Shown: piece by piece, positions 1-8,830 of the stretch
Position numbering within the stretch: position 1 is the first letter of the stretch
Layout: every line of letters begins with the position of its first letter
NCBI GenBank assembly: GCA_030446505.1
Contig: JAUJND010000055.1
Location: 1-39,801, forward strand
Length of the DNA: 39,801 nt
Direction: 5' to 3'
DNA from: Chroococcidiopsidaceae cyanobacterium YX2bin18
Lineage (GTDB): Bacteria > Cyanobacteriota > Cyanobacteriia > Cyanobacteriales > Chroococcidiopsidaceae
Translations under genes and position numbers: made by a program
Notes under the pieces: generated by a model
The model's database searches: none
What the model was told of the DNA's origin: nothing
The model's input: only the letters and a program-made list of their open reading frames with translations

Positions 1-2
1 AG

Positions 3-149
3 CAGAGAAAAGTGCTTAGGCAGTACTACGATGCCAATCAATTGTTGTTGGATTGCCTGAATAGCAATTGTTATGTGACCCGTACCGTGCGAGAGGAACT
101 TAAGGAAACATTGTTCTTGCCCACGGCAAATGTTGAGCAAAAATTTTAG
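3..149 (+). CDS. C-terminal end of a NACHT-type NTPase protein (partial)
   Basis: An open frame enters from the left edge and ends at TAG 147-149, giving the last 48 residues of a larger protein. The tail contains QYYDANQLLLDCLNSNCYV followed by a charged helix and a short end (VEQKF). From memory, this D-A-N-x-L-L-x-D-C-L-N-S pattern is typical of the extreme C terminus of large cyanobacterial NACHT-domain proteins, which are STAND-type NTPases often linked to defence or signalling. The NTPase domain itself lies outside the window, so the assignment rests only on this tail. It could belong to another protein sharing that C-terminal module. Confidence 0.55.
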   Translation, partial: QRKVLRQYYDANQLLLDCLNSNCYVTRTVREELKETLFLPTANVEQKF

Positions 150-344
150 AGTGTCTGCATTGACGTAGGTATAGGAACCTTTTTTTACAGCTATTGTCTC
201 CATAAGTAATACTATTTCAACTGTTAGTGGCACGTGAAGAACAGTAAATAGCCCTGTCCTTACTCACTCCCGATTACAGCAATTGTGACAACACAATCTG
301 TAAATCAATTTAAAAATAACGCCGCTTGAATCATGGAGACTCTG

Positions 345-995
345 ATGTTTAGGTTTAATTCTTGGAAAGCTGGAACAGCTGCACTGACCGCAGTGGCGAT
401 CGCCACCGGGTCAACCCCAATTATGCTGACTACTCCTGCTTCTGCTCAACTTTTTCCCCAATCTCCGCAATCAAGAACTCAGGTGACAATTCCAACTGGT
501 ACTTCAATTCCAGTTCAGTACGATCAGGCAGAGAAAATCGTCATCACTCCTACAGAAACGATGCCTGTAACCCTAAAAGTGGCAGCCAACATCGTTAATC
601 GTAGCGGCAGCATCCTGATTCCTGCTGGAAGTTTAGTTGTTGGTCAAATGCAGCCTGCTGAGGGAGGCTCTCAGTTTATTGCCAGAGAATTAGTGACATA
701 TCAAGGTATGCGGCAACCGATCAATGCCTCTTCTGATGTAATTGGTACAACTCAAGTTAGTCGCGGAACTAGCACAGGTAGTATTTTAAAAGGTGCGGCA
801 GTTGGAGCAGCAGCAGCAGCATTACTTGGGTTACTCACAGGGGACAATTCGATCGCAACTGGAGAAGTTCTAATTGGTACAGGAGCAGGCGCTTTAGGTG
901 GGTTAGTTTTAGGGCGCAAAAAAGCTGATGTCGTTGTTGTCGACCCGGACACGGATTTAGATTTAACACTACGCTCTAGTCTTGCCCTGCGCTAA
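345..995 (+). CDS. Secreted hypothetical protein with glycine-zipper segment
   Basis: This 216-residue protein of unknown function is probably exported. An ATG lies in frame at 333, but GGAG at 335-338 sits 6 nt before the ATG at 345, so I prefer 345. The N terminus (MFRFNSWKAG, then a hydrophobic stretch ending TPASA-QLFP) is a classical signal peptide with an A-x-A cleavage site. The mature part begins with a proline/serine-rich stretch and a beta-rich domain (VTIPTGTSIPVQYD). Near residues 145-190 there is an alanine/glycine-rich zipper (GAAVGAAAAALLGLL and GTGAGALGGLVLGRKK), which may insert in or associate with a membrane. It ends with an acidic tail. The layout resembles TrbI/VirB10-like or outer-membrane-stabilising proteins of cyanobacteria, but no specific function can be given. 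Confidence 0.75.
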   Translation: MFRFNSWKAGTAALTAVAIATGSTPIMLTTPASAQLFPQSPQSRTQVTIPTGTSIPVQYDQAEKIVITPTETMPVTLKVAANIVNRSGSILIPAGSLVVGQMQPAEGGSQFIARELVTYQGMRQPINASSDVIGTTQVSRGTSTGSILKGAAVGAAAAALLGLLTGDNSIATGEVLIGTGAGALGGLVLGRKKADVVVVDPDTDLDLTLRSSLALR

Positions 996-1050
996 TAAAA
1001 AGCGTTAGACTGCGGCGGGTTAGCTGTGGGGATGTAGGTAAGAAAAACTA

Positions 1051-1623
1051 ATGTCGGCAGAGGAAATTTTGGATTTCTGGTTTGGGCAACCTGATGCAGC
1101 TGATTATGGTCAACAGCGCTCGTTCTGGTTTACTAAAAAGCCACAGTTTGACCAAGAACTGCGAAGCCGCTTTTTACCTTACTATGAACAAGCTGTAGTT
1201 GGTAAGTTAGACGACTGGAAAAAATTACCCCACAGTTCACTCGCACTGATTCTACTGCTGGATCAGTTCCCCCGCAATATGTTTCGCGGTACTGCTCAAG
1301 CTTTTGCAGCAGATCCACAGGCATTGTCAGTAGCCCAACACGCTGTTGTTAACGGTTACGATCAAGAACTTTTAATGGTACAGCGTTGGTTTGTCTACTT
1401 GCCGTTTGAGCACAGTGAAAATCTCGCTGATCAACGTCAGTCAGTTAGAATGTTTGCTACCCTAAGTGATGAGCCAGACAATGCCTTAACCCTCGACTAT
1501 GCCATTCGCCACTATTATGTGATTGCGCGTTTCGGTCGCTTTCCGCATCGCAACAAAATTCTTGGTCGAGAAACGACCCCAGAAGAAGCAGAGTTTCTCA
1601 AGCAACCAGGCTCCTCTTTTTAA
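1051..1623 (+). CDS. DUF924 family protein
   Basis: The 190-residue protein matches the DUF924 family along its full length. Seen in the sequence: the start EEILDFWFG; the WF pair around residue 27; LILLLDQFPRNMFRGTA at about residues 66-82; AFAADPQAL; and FVYLPFEHSENLADQ at about residues 115-130. Known members are all-helical, TPR-like cytosolic proteins, and no enzymatic role is established. The gene is complete and intact, with the usual family length. It lies 55 bp after the secreted glycine-zipper gene on the same strand and converges on the TPR gene. The start is the first in-frame ATG, with only a weak purine-rich tract (AGGTAAGAAAAA) in front. Confidence 0.85.
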   Translation: MSAEEILDFWFGQPDAADYGQQRSFWFTKKPQFDQELRSRFLPYYEQAVVGKLDDWKKLPHSSLALILLLDQFPRNMFRGTAQAFAADPQALSVAQHAVVNGYDQELLMVQRWFVYLPFEHSENLADQRQSVRMFATLSDEPDNALTLDYAIRHYYVIARFGRFPHRNKILGRETTPEEAEFLKQPGSSF

Positions 1624-1689
1624 GTAGTTTTGAGTTAAGAGAGTAGTGACGAATTAGATTTAAAACATTGTTACTCTTGAACCAAAACT

Positions 1690-2598
1690 TTACTGCGGAA
1701 CTATTCGCACTGGTGGCTGTTGCTCCTGGCGTTCTTGTGCAGCAGGTTGTTGACGCTGTTGTAAAGCAGCTTGAATGCGCGGGGCTTGCAGGAAATTTTT
1801 AGTATCATTAAGCAAGCGATCGCCCCAAAGGTTTTGTTTCAAAAACTCCAAATCACCGTAGCGACCATCTGTTTTTAGCGCCGCTTCTCCCAGTGTTAAA
1901 GATTGCTGGCGATCGCCTTTAGTATATAGAGCAACTGCCATTGCTAATTGGGGTTCTGCCGCCTGCTTCTCAATCGCTAGTGCCGCTTTCCATTGATTCA
2001 GCGCTGCTTCAACATCGCCCTGTTCATATTTAATCAAGCCAATATTATTAATAGCGGGCCAGAATTTTTTATCAACGGTACTTGCTTGATTAAACTGCGC
2101 GATCGCATCTGGTAACTTACCCAGCTTATAGTAAGCATTACCCAAATCAAAAAGTCCCTCTGGGTCATTAGGTTTTAACTTTAAACCAGCCTGCAAATTT
2201 TGCACCGCTGCGTCGTACTTTTCCTGCTGAAAGTTTGCTGAACCCAAAGCAAACAAAATTGCGGCATTTTTTGGATCTAGTGATCGCGCTTTCTGGAGAG
2301 AGGCGATCGCCTCGTCAAATTTATTCGTTTGCAAATACAAGCCTCCTAACAGAAACCACGACTGGTAACTTTTAGGAGCCAACTGAGTTGCCAGTCGTGC
2401 TCGTGGCAAAGCAAGTTCGTATTGTTGAAATTGTGCCAGTTGAGCTGCTTCCTGCGCCAAACTCAACCCTTGCTGCTCAAGCTGAGCAGCATTCAGTTGT
2501 AATGTGTGAGGCACAAGTGCTTGTCCTAAAGCAGGCGAAGTCACACTCCACATACCAAAGAAAACGAGCAAAGACAGCCAAGAATTGCGATTCGGCAC
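1690..2598 (-). CDS. Exported tetratricopeptide-repeat protein
   Basis: This 302-residue protein has an N-terminal signal peptide (hydrophobic SLLVFFGMWSVTSPALG, likely cleaved after ALG/Q) and about five TPR units between residues 60 and 215. Examples are NKFDEAIASLQKARSLDP, EKYDAAVQNLQAGLKLKP and GKLPDAIAQFNQASTVD. A glutamine/proline-rich tail (residues about 275-302) ends in VRIVPQ. TPR arrays act as scaffolds for protein partners, here in the periplasm or thylakoid lumen; the partner is unknown. The start codon is GTG at 2598, supported by GAGG a few bases upstream. The gene converges with the DUF924 gene across a 66-bp gap and diverges from the exporter operon. Confidence 0.8.
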   Translation of the reverse strand: MPNRNSWLSLLVFFGMWSVTSPALGQALVPHTLQLNAAQLEQQGLSLAQEAAQLAQFQQYELALPRARLATQLAPKSYQSWFLLGGLYLQTNKFDEAIASLQKARSLDPKNAAILFALGSANFQQEKYDAAVQNLQAGLKLKPNDPEGLFDLGNAYYKLGKLPDAIAQFNQASTVDKKFWPAINNIGLIKYEQGDVEAALNQWKAALAIEKQAAEPQLAMAVALYTKGDRQQSLTLGEAALKTDGRYGDLEFLKQNLWGDRLLNDTKNFLQAPRIQAALQQRQQPAAQERQEQQPPVRIVPQ

Positions 2599-2929
2599 AG
2601 TACCGCCTCAAAAAACAATGAAGAGAATATTCAGCTAGCTTAAACGATTCTCACCGAAATCGTACACAAAGTTTTAGATTGATGAGGGAATCTTCTTTAT
2701 ACTTACATCCAGTTTCCTTTATTGGGCAGTAGCCTCCTTTACTAAATTTAGTAACGGATCGGTAATCGCACTTACGGAATACGGAAGATCGCCCTTTTAT
2801 TAAAATCGCCGCATAGTGCTGACGGTTAAGATGAAGAAAGACTAAGCATATTTTTGCCAGATCTTATGTTGGCTATTGCAACTGAATGCAAATAACTATG
2901 TACATCTGGCGATACTTAAAATACATGAT

Positions 2930-4378
2930 ATGACCACGCGCATCCAACTTCCCTTGATCGGCAAAGTCAAAAATCCTTCTCGCTGGGTAATCGGGTTGCT
3001 GGCATCTAGCGTTGTGGTTATTGGTACAACATACTTTATTGTAAATCGGGCTACACCCAAGTCAGACATTGCCCAACTGACCGTACCAGTCGAATCGCAA
3101 GATCTCACTTTAAGGATTACAGCCAGTGGCAAAGTTGTACCAGTTCAAAGCGTTAACCTTAGCCCAAAAACATCTGGACGTTTGGAAGATTTGCGCGTAG
3201 AGCAGGGAGACAAGGTAGAGCAGGGGCAAATTATTGCCCTGATGGATGACGCAGATATTCAAGCGCAACTTGCCCAAAGGCGCGCTAACTTAGCACAAGT
3301 CCAGGCGGAGTTAGCACAAGCGCGTGCCGGAAGCCGTCCTGAAGAAATTGGGCAAGCAAGAGCTCGGCTTCAACAAGCTGAGGCGCAACTATCTCAAGCC
3401 CGTGCTGGGAGTCGTGTAGAGGAGATTGCTCAAGCAAAAGCTCAAGTAGATGCCGCCGCCGCACGCGTGAGCCTGACTAGTAGCCGTGTGCAACGTAACC
3501 GCGCCTTAGCCGCTCAAGGAGCGATCGCTCAAGATACGCTAGATGAAGTATTGGCAGATGACCGCAGTGCTAAAGCTACCTTGCAAGAAGCACAGCGACG
3601 ATTGGTACAACTTCAAAATGGTAGCCGTACTCAAGAAATAGACCAGCAGCAAGGAGCAGTAGTAGAGGCGCGGCAAGCATTACAACAACTCCAAAACGGT
3701 ACCCGTCCTGAAGAAATAGCTCAGGCAGAGGCTGCTGTTGGTGCTGCTGTGGGGCAATTACAAGCTGTTCAAGTACAGTTGCGAGATACAATTATCCGCG
3801 CTCCTTTCTCTGGGGTAATAACGCAAAAAGACGCTACAGAAGGCGCGTTTGTCACACCTACCACTTCAGGTTCGAGTAGTTCTTCGGCTAACGTAACTTC
3901 AATTGCTAAAATCGCTCGTGGCTTAGAAATTTTAGCTCAAGTTCCGGAGGTTGATGTCGCACAGATAAAGCAGGGACAGCAGGTAGAAATTATTGCCGAT
4001 GCCTATCCTGATCAAGTTTTTAAAGGTCGTGTGCGCCTGATTTCCCCAGAAGCTATAGTTGAGCAAAATGTGACTTCGTTTCAAGTGCGGGTTGCTATTG
4101 ATACTGGAAAAGATGAGTTGCGCTCTGGAATGAATGTAGATGTGACATTTTTAGGACAAGCGCTGCAAGATGCTTTGGTAGTGCCAACTGTTGCCATCGT
4201 AACGGAAAAAGGTAAAACCGGAGTGTTACTACCGGACAAGACAAATAAACCTCAGTTTCGCTCAGTAACAATTGGTCCGAGTATTGAAGACCAAACTCAA
4301 ATTTTGTCAGGATTAAAAGAAGGCGATCGCGTGTTTATCGACCTACCTGAAGACCAAAAACCCAAGGAAGAGGAGTGA
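2930..4378 (+). CDS. HlyD/MacA-type periplasmic adaptor of an ABC efflux system
   Basis: A membrane-fusion (periplasmic adaptor) protein expected to link an inner-membrane MacB/DevC-type ABC exporter to an outer-membrane TolC-like channel. The frame is open from a TTG at 2876, but ATG 2930 gives the expected N terminus: a short cytoplasmic head and one membrane helix (WVIGLLASSVVVIGTTYFIV). Next come a lipoyl/barrel-sandwich half (GKVVPVQSVNLSPKTSGRLE), a very long coiled-coil hairpin (about residues 110-290), the second lipoyl half (IIRAPFSGVITQK) and beta-barrel/membrane-proximal domains (ALVVPTVAIV). The hairpin holds four copies of a (R/Q)-(A/N)-G-(S/T)-R-x-x-E-I motif. Length is about 482 residues. 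It is followed 48 bp later by the permease, then by the ATPase, as in DevBCA and related exporters. The substrate is unknown. Confidence 0.9.
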   Translation: MTTRIQLPLIGKVKNPSRWVIGLLASSVVVIGTTYFIVNRATPKSDIAQLTVPVESQDLTLRITASGKVVPVQSVNLSPKTSGRLEDLRVEQGDKVEQGQIIALMDDADIQAQLAQRRANLAQVQAELAQARAGSRPEEIGQARARLQQAEAQLSQARAGSRVEEIAQAKAQVDAAAARVSLTSSRVQRNRALAAQGAIAQDTLDEVLADDRSAKATLQEAQRRLVQLQNGSRTQEIDQQQGAVVEARQALQQLQNGTRPEEIAQAEAAVGAAVGQLQAVQVQLRDTIIRAPFSGVITQKDATEGAFVTPTTSGSSSSSANVTSIAKIARGLEILAQVPEVDVAQIKQGQQVEIIADAYPDQVFKGRVRLISPEAIVEQNVTSFQVRVAIDTGKDELRSGMNVDVTFLGQALQDALVVPTVAIVTEKGKTGVLLPDKTNKPQFRSVTIGPSIEDQTQILSGLKEGDRVFIDLPEDQKPKEEE

Positions 4379-4426
4379 GGAGCAGGGGTTTAGGGGAGAT
4401 AGGAATACTTCATTTAAAATCGCAAT

Positions 4427-5647
4427 ATGGATATTGTTGAAAGCGTCAAAATGGCGACAACTACGCTACTGGCAAATAAGCTCCGCAGCAGCCTGACAAT
4501 GCTAGGTATCATTATTGGCAATGCCTCGGTTATTGCAATGGTTGGTATTGGTCAAGGAGCACAAAAACTGGCATCTGATCAATTTGAATCGCTAGGACCA
4601 AATGTGCTGTTTGTGGCTCCTGGTACGCGACAGGCACGAAATAACAGTTTTGACTTGCCAAGGACTTTAGTATTGGCTGATGCAGAAGCGATCGCCAAAC
4701 AAGTTCCTTCGGTTGAAGAAGTAGCACCCCAAATTAACACTCAACAATTAATTACTTATCGCAATAAAAACTCTAACTCCTCAATTACAGGGACAACACC
4801 AGAATTCTTGTCGGTGCGTAGCTTTGATGTTGCCAAAGGTCGATTTATTACAGAATTAGACTTAAAAAGGAATAATCCGGTAATTATTCTTGGTCCAGAA
4901 CTCGTAACTAAACTATTTGGTAATGTTGATCCCATTGGTAAGTCGGTACGGGTTAAAAATGTATCATTTCAAGTTATTGGTATTTTGGAATCAAAAGGTT
5001 CTTTTTTAGGAACAAACCAAGACGATTCTGCTTTTGTGCCTTTAACCACCTTGGCAAACCGGATTGTTGGACGACGCAATTCCCCTTATGGTGTCCAACT
5101 AAATTTTATTTCTGTTTCTGCTAAAAATGAAGCAAGTATGGGAGCGGCTCAGTTTCAGATTGAAAATTTACTGCGGCTGCGACACAAAATTACTAGATAC
5201 GATGACTTTACTGTGAGCAACCAAAAGGATATTTTGCAAACAGTGAATACTGTCACGAGTGGTTTAACACTGATGCTTGCGGCGATCGCCGGAATTTCTT
5301 TGTTTGTCGGCGGCATTGGGATTATGAACATTATGCTGGTTTCTGTAACCGAGCGTACTCAGGAAATTGGGCTGCGTAAAGCGCTAGGCGCAACTCAGCA
5401 AGATATTCTGATGCAGTTCATGATTGAAGCAGTGATTCTCTCTGTAACTGGCGGCTTATTAGGTACTGGACTAGGTGTTGGCGGTGTCTTGCTGGTTGGT
5501 GTAGTGTCACCTTTGCGGGCTGGGCTTTCACTAGGAGCGATCGCGCTTGCTGTGAGTGTCTCTGGTGGCATTGGGTTATTCTTTGGTGTAGTTCCAGCCC
5601 GTCGCGCCGCTCAACTCGATCCCATTGTTGCCTTGCGGAGCGCTTAA
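4427..5647 (+). CDS. MacB/DevC-like ABC transporter permease (FtsX family)
   Basis: This 406-residue protein has the MacB periplasmic-core plus FtsX layout. Transmembrane helix 1 is near the N terminus (SLTMLGIIIGNASVIAMVGIG). A periplasmic domain spans about residues 50-260. Three C-terminal helices follow (ISLFVGGIGIMNIMLVSVT, an ILSVTGGLLGTGLG segment and a GGIGLFFGVVPARRAA segment). The VTERTQEIGLRKALGA signature is the cytoplasmic coupling region typical of this family. There is no fused nucleotide-binding domain; a separate ATPase is encoded downstream, so this is the split (DevC-like) form. The gene is intact. Its last 50 bp plus downstream DNA are tandemly duplicated just after the stop codon. 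Confidence 0.9.
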   Translation: MDIVESVKMATTTLLANKLRSSLTMLGIIIGNASVIAMVGIGQGAQKLASDQFESLGPNVLFVAPGTRQARNNSFDLPRTLVLADAEAIAKQVPSVEEVAPQINTQQLITYRNKNSNSSITGTTPEFLSVRSFDVAKGRFITELDLKRNNPVIILGPELVTKLFGNVDPIGKSVRVKNVSFQVIGILESKGSFLGTNQDDSAFVPLTTLANRIVGRRNSPYGVQLNFISVSAKNEASMGAAQFQIENLLRLRHKITRYDDFTVSNQKDILQTVNTVTSGLTLMLAAIAGISLFVGGIGIMNIMLVSVTERTQEIGLRKALGATQQDILMQFMIEAVILSVTGGLLGTGLGVGGVLLVGVVSPLRAGLSLGAIALAVSVSGGIGLFFGVVPARRAAQLDPIVALRSA

Positions 5648-5825
5648 GAGTAGTTATGAGTTTTAAGTTTTGAATTTTAAGTTAAAGAAGTTTTCTTAAA
5701 ACTCGAAACTCACCCGTCGCGCCGCCCAACTCGATTCCATTGTTGCCTTGCGGAGCGCTTAAGAGTAGTTATGAGTTTTAAGTTTTGAATTTTAAGTTAA
5801 AGAAGTTTTCTTAAAACTCGAAACT
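5598..5825. repeat. 115-bp tandem duplication covering the permease 3' end
   Basis: Bases 5598-5712 are repeated at 5713-5825 with a 115-bp period and only about two mismatches (CTCAACTCGATCCC versus CCCAACTCGATTCC). Each copy holds the last codons and stop of the permease gene, followed by a non-coding AT-rich palindromic element (GAGTTTTAAGTTTTGAATTTTAAG and a later AAAACTCGAAAC arm). The second copy of the coding tail is not attached to a gene. The duplication lengthens the permease-ATPase spacer from about 110 to 225 bp. Confidence 0.9.
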
Positions 5826-5872
5826 TATAACTCAAAGGTATGCAGAATTAACTATATAGGGGATTCAATAAG

Positions 5873-6646
5873 ATGACCCATCAAATGTCAGATAAACAAC
5901 TCAAAAATCAAAAATCAAAAATCACAACTATTTCTCAGCCTGTAATTTGCCTTGAAGATATTTCTAAAGTGTACGGCTTTGGGGAAACAGAAGTCCGAGC
6001 GCTTGTGGATGTCAATTTGACTGTAGAGCAAGGTGAGTATTGCGCGATTATGGGAGCGTCTGGCTCTGGCAAGTCTACAGCAATGAATATTATCGGTTGT
6101 CTTGATCGACCTACAGCCGGACACTATTACTTAGATAGCGTAGATGTAGCGCAACTAGGCGATTCTGAGTTGGCACACATTCGTAACTTAAAGATTGGGT
6201 TTGTCTTTCAACAATTTCACCTCTTACCCCAACTGACGGCGCTAGAAAATGTCATGCTGCCGATGGTTTATGCCGGGATTAAACCGGATGTACGACGTGA
6301 TCGCGCTATTGTTGCCTTGACGCGAGTGGGTTTAGAAAATCGGCTAAGTAACAAACCAAATCAACTTTCTGGGGGACAACAGCAACGGGTAGCGATCGCG
6401 CGGGCAATTGTCAACCGTCCAGTTTTGTTACTAGCAGATGAACCTACAGGCGCACTTGATTCTCGGACAACTCAAGAAGTAATGGATATTTTTAGTGAGC
6501 TAAATGCAGGTGGGATCACTATTGTTATGGTGACTCATGAACCTGATGTGGCACGTCAAACTGAGCGTATTGTCTGGTTTCGTGATGGTGAGGTTGTACA
6601 TTCTCACCTCACTCCAGCAGATATTCATCAAGTTGCAGTGTCTTAA
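5873..6646 (+). CDS. ABC transporter ATP-binding protein (LolD/MacB/DevA type)
   Basis: The 257-residue ATPase powers the adaptor/permease pair encoded upstream. Motifs seen: Walker A GASGSGKS (about residues 59-66), Q-loop [21 protein letters not shown] signature [14 protein letters not shown], Walker [14 protein letters not shown], and the H-loop VMVTHEP. The extended helical region after the Q-loop and the NEXT-like LTALENV segment are typical of the MacB/LolD subgroup. ATG 5873 is preceded by a GGGG tract. The gene is intact and completes a three-gene cluster on one strand. It is separated from the permease by the duplicated palindromic spacer, so it may have its own transcript or depend on read-through. 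Confidence 0.93.
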   Translation: MTHQMSDKQLKNQKSKITTISQPVICLEDISKVYGFGETEVRALVDVNLTVEQGEYCAIMGASGSGKSTAMNIIGCLDRPTAGHYYLDSVDVAQLGDSELAHIRNLKIGFVFQQFHLLPQLTALENVMLPMVYAGIKPDVRRDRAIVALTRVGLENRLSNKPNQLSGGQQQRVAIARAIVNRPVLLLADEPTGALDSRTTQEVMDIFSELNAGGITIVMVTHEPDVARQTERIVWFRDGEVVHSHLTPADIHQVAVS

Positions 6647-6684
6647 GCTAACTGATCCACTCTCGAATAATCCCACACTAAGTC

Positions 6685-6713
6685 AAAAAGACGCTAAGTT
6701 TTCCTTAGCGTCC
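6685..6713 (-). terminator. Intrinsic terminator for the coiled-coil gene
   Basis: GACGCTAAG (6690-6698) and CTTAGCGTC (6704-6712) form a perfect 9-bp stem with a 5-nt loop. Read on the minus strand, the stem is followed by TTTTT (bases 6689-6685). The terminator lies about 40 bp past the stop codon of the minus-strand gene at 6753-7175. It also sits between two convergent genes. Confidence 0.85.
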
Positions 6714-6752
6714 TTGCATAAATTAAGAGCAACGATTAATGCGAGTGATGGT

Positions 6753-7175
6753 TTAACGAGGGCGAGGAGCAGTTAAGGCTTCCCAAGCTGCTTTTGCTGC
6801 CTCTGCTAGGCGATCGCCAAGTTCCGCTACTTCCTTAGCAATTGGCTCCCAGTTTCTCTCCGCTTCCTTTTTAATTAGTTCAAATGAATGTTCAATGCGA
6901 TCACGCTCAATCAACTGGTTTTGTTCAATTGTTTCCCGCGCCCGACGTACTGCATTGAGATAAGCTTCACGAGTGAGCGTACCAGCAGATTGTGCCTCTG
7001 CCTGGGCGCGTTTTTTCAGTGCGTCAATCAGTGCTTTGGTTTCACTTTTAAGATCCTCACTTTCACCAACCATTTCAGCTTCAACTAAATCACTAGTCTG
7101 AGTGCTGATTTGACTACTTTGGGGGATGATTTCAATTTTGACAGATGTATCTTCCTCGTTCATATCAGAAGTCAT
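6753..7175 (-). CDS. Hypothetical acidic coiled-coil protein
   Basis: This 140-residue cytosolic protein has no signal peptide or membrane segment. The first 45 residues are acidic and probably disordered. From about residue 45 to the end the sequence is almost entirely helical, with heptad-like charged and alanine-rich stretches (ALIDALKKRAQAEAQSAG, RARETIEQNQLIERDRIE, LGDRLAEAAKAAWEAL). Such proteins are common in cyanobacteria and are annotated only as hypothetical. The start at 7175 is supported by AGGAG 8 nt upstream on the minus strand; a second ATG four codons in (MNEED) is possible. Its own intrinsic terminator lies just downstream. Confidence 0.75.
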   Translation of the reverse strand: MTSDMNEEDTSVKIEIIPQSSQISTQTSDLVEAEMVGESEDLKSETKALIDALKKRAQAEAQSAGTLTREAYLNAVRRARETIEQNQLIERDRIEHSFELIKKEAERNWEPIAKEVAELGDRLAEAAKAAWEALTAPRPR

Positions 7176-7535
7176 TGCTATATCTCCTAAATTAAAACAC
7201 TTGTAAACCTTGTTATCTAACCAATCTAGATCTGAATATTATCTTTAACTGATTTTACTCTCTCAAGTATGCTGTAATTGTATTTCAACTTTAGTAGTAA
7301 CAGCATTCCCTAAGTCGCACTTTGATTGTATCGACCTCAACTCAGGTTCGCTGGGTAGAAATCCTAATAATTAAGTACGGTTTTACCCCCTGACATAGGG
7401 TAGACAAGTTAAATTAAAGTATTTCGGTCTTAATTATTAATAACAACTAAAATATTTAGAATTTAGACTATTAATGAATAAATTTTTTAAATCTACTACC
7501 TTGTCAAGACCGCCATAAGTTCCATCAACCAAAAG
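7176..7535. other. AT-rich divergent intergenic region
   Basis: This 360-bp stretch separates the minus-strand coiled-coil gene from crcB and should hold both promoters. I see no coding frame. I looked for a fluoride riboswitch fold ahead of crcB and found no convincing match. No other structure stands out. Confidence 0.6.
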
Positions 7536-7964
7536 TTGTATTGCAGTTTACAATTTATTATCTTGATTCCCAATATTTCAGCAATTCGTAATCCAATTGT
7601 AATCAGTTTAGGAGCGATCGCGGGTGCTTTAAGCCGGTACTATATAACCTTGTGGTTTGCCCAACGCTTGGGCACGAATTTTCCCTACGGCACGTTTTTC
7701 ATTAATCTTACAGGCTGTTTTGCTATGGGCTTCTTTGTCACCTGGGCAATGGATCGGGTAGTAACAATTTCTCCAGAAGTGCGCTTATTCGTAGCTACTG
7801 GTGTTTTAGGTTCGTACACTACATTTTCTACTTATGGATTAGATACGATTACACTGCTAGGCGATCGCCGTGTTATACCAACTGCGTTCTACTGGGTAGG
7901 CAGTGCTTTACTAGGGATTCTTAGCGTTCAGGTGGGTGTATCCTTAGCACGATTAGTAAGGTAA
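7536..7964 (+). CDS. crcB: Fluoride ion channel CrcB/Fluc
   Basis: A small four-helix membrane protein of the CrcB/Fluc family, which forms dual-topology dimers that export fluoride. Family signatures seen: [13 protein letters not shown] (first helix), [21 protein letters not shown] (containing the FxxN polar track), and [16 protein letters not shown] with the conserved S/T-rich F-box region. The final helix is [17 protein letters not shown]. No ATG lies in the N-terminal region. The open frame begins with TTG at 7536, and another TTG or a GTG a few codons later could be the true start. The protein is complete at about 125-142 residues, normal for the family. Confidence 0.9.
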   Translation: MYCSLQFIILIPNISAIRNPIVISLGAIAGALSRYYITLWFAQRLGTNFPYGTFFINLTGCFAMGFFVTWAMDRVVTISPEVRLFVATGVLGSYTTFSTYGLDTITLLGDRRVIPTAFYWVGSALLGILSVQVGVSLARLVR

Positions 7965-8099
7965 TGACTCATACAAGGGCGCGGTTTGATTCAGAATTCA
8001 CGTACAGGGGTTAAGCTGATTAATATGGCAATCTATCGCAATTTTTAAATGTATTTGCTCGTTGCGCTTGTTTCAGTTTCAGGTTCAAGATAATCGCTA

Positions 8100-8816
8100 A
8101 TGGTAGACCAAATTCTAGATTCTCCGCTAAATACAGGCATTGAAACCGCTCTAGTTCTAATAATCCTGATCTTTTTGGAGGCGGTTCTGTCTGCTGACAA
8201 TGCGATCGCTTTGGCTGCTCTTGCCCAAGGATTGGAAGACACGGAACTCCAACGTCGAGCACTTAACTTTGGCTTAGTTGTTGCTTACGTGCTGCGAATC
8301 AGCCTGATTCTCTTTGCTACCCAGGTAGCAAATTTATGGCAATTTGAGTTATTAGGTGCTGCTTACCTGCTATGGCTAGTATTTCAATACTTTACTTCCA
8401 ATCAGGACAATAGCAAGGAACATCATGGTCCACGCTTTGATTCACTTTGGCAAGCAATTCCTTTAATTGCCCTAACAGATACTCGCGTTTCTCTAGATAG
8501 CGTCACCACAGCGATCGCCGTTTCTCAAGAAACCTGGCTCGTTTTAACTGGAGCAACAATTGGTATTATCACACTCCGGTTCATGGCTGGATTGTTCATT
8601 CGGTGGCTAGACGAATATGTTTACTTAGAAGATGCAGGCTATATCACTGTGGCACTGGTAGGCTTGCGACTGCGCTGCTGCGCGTATTTAACGATCAACT
8701 AGTGCCGCCAGAGTGGTTAATGATTAGCGCGATCCTTGATCTTTGTCTGGGGATTTTCTAAGCGAACTATCACAATACCAACACCAGCAATAGAACCGAA
8801 AACTAAAGTAAAGTAG
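8100..8816 (+). pseudogene. TerC/YkoY family membrane protein with two 3' frameshifts
   Basis: The frame from 8100 encodes a TerC-family integral membrane protein. Seen: LIILIFLEAVLSADNAIALA, containing the family's conserved acidic/Asn motif (E..LSADNA), and a second copy-like segment DTRVSLDSVTTAIAV. The product is clear to about residue 190, then leaves frame near 8665 and stops at 8702. The expected C terminus continues in a second frame (LRVFNDQLVPPEWLMISAI, 8668-8735). It shifts again at about 8737 into FVWGFSKRTI, ending at TAG 8814-8816. Two single-base indels therefore explain the loss of the last membrane helix. The family is linked to metal (Mn) or tellurium tolerance. The product may be truncated, or these may be sequence errors. 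Confidence 0.85.
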
Positions 8817-8830
8817 TAAGTCGCTTTGCT

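Noticed and set aside
7340..7540. Possible fluoride riboswitch before crcB
   Set aside because: I could not find the conserved pseudoknot segments of the crcB RNA motif in the 200 bp upstream.
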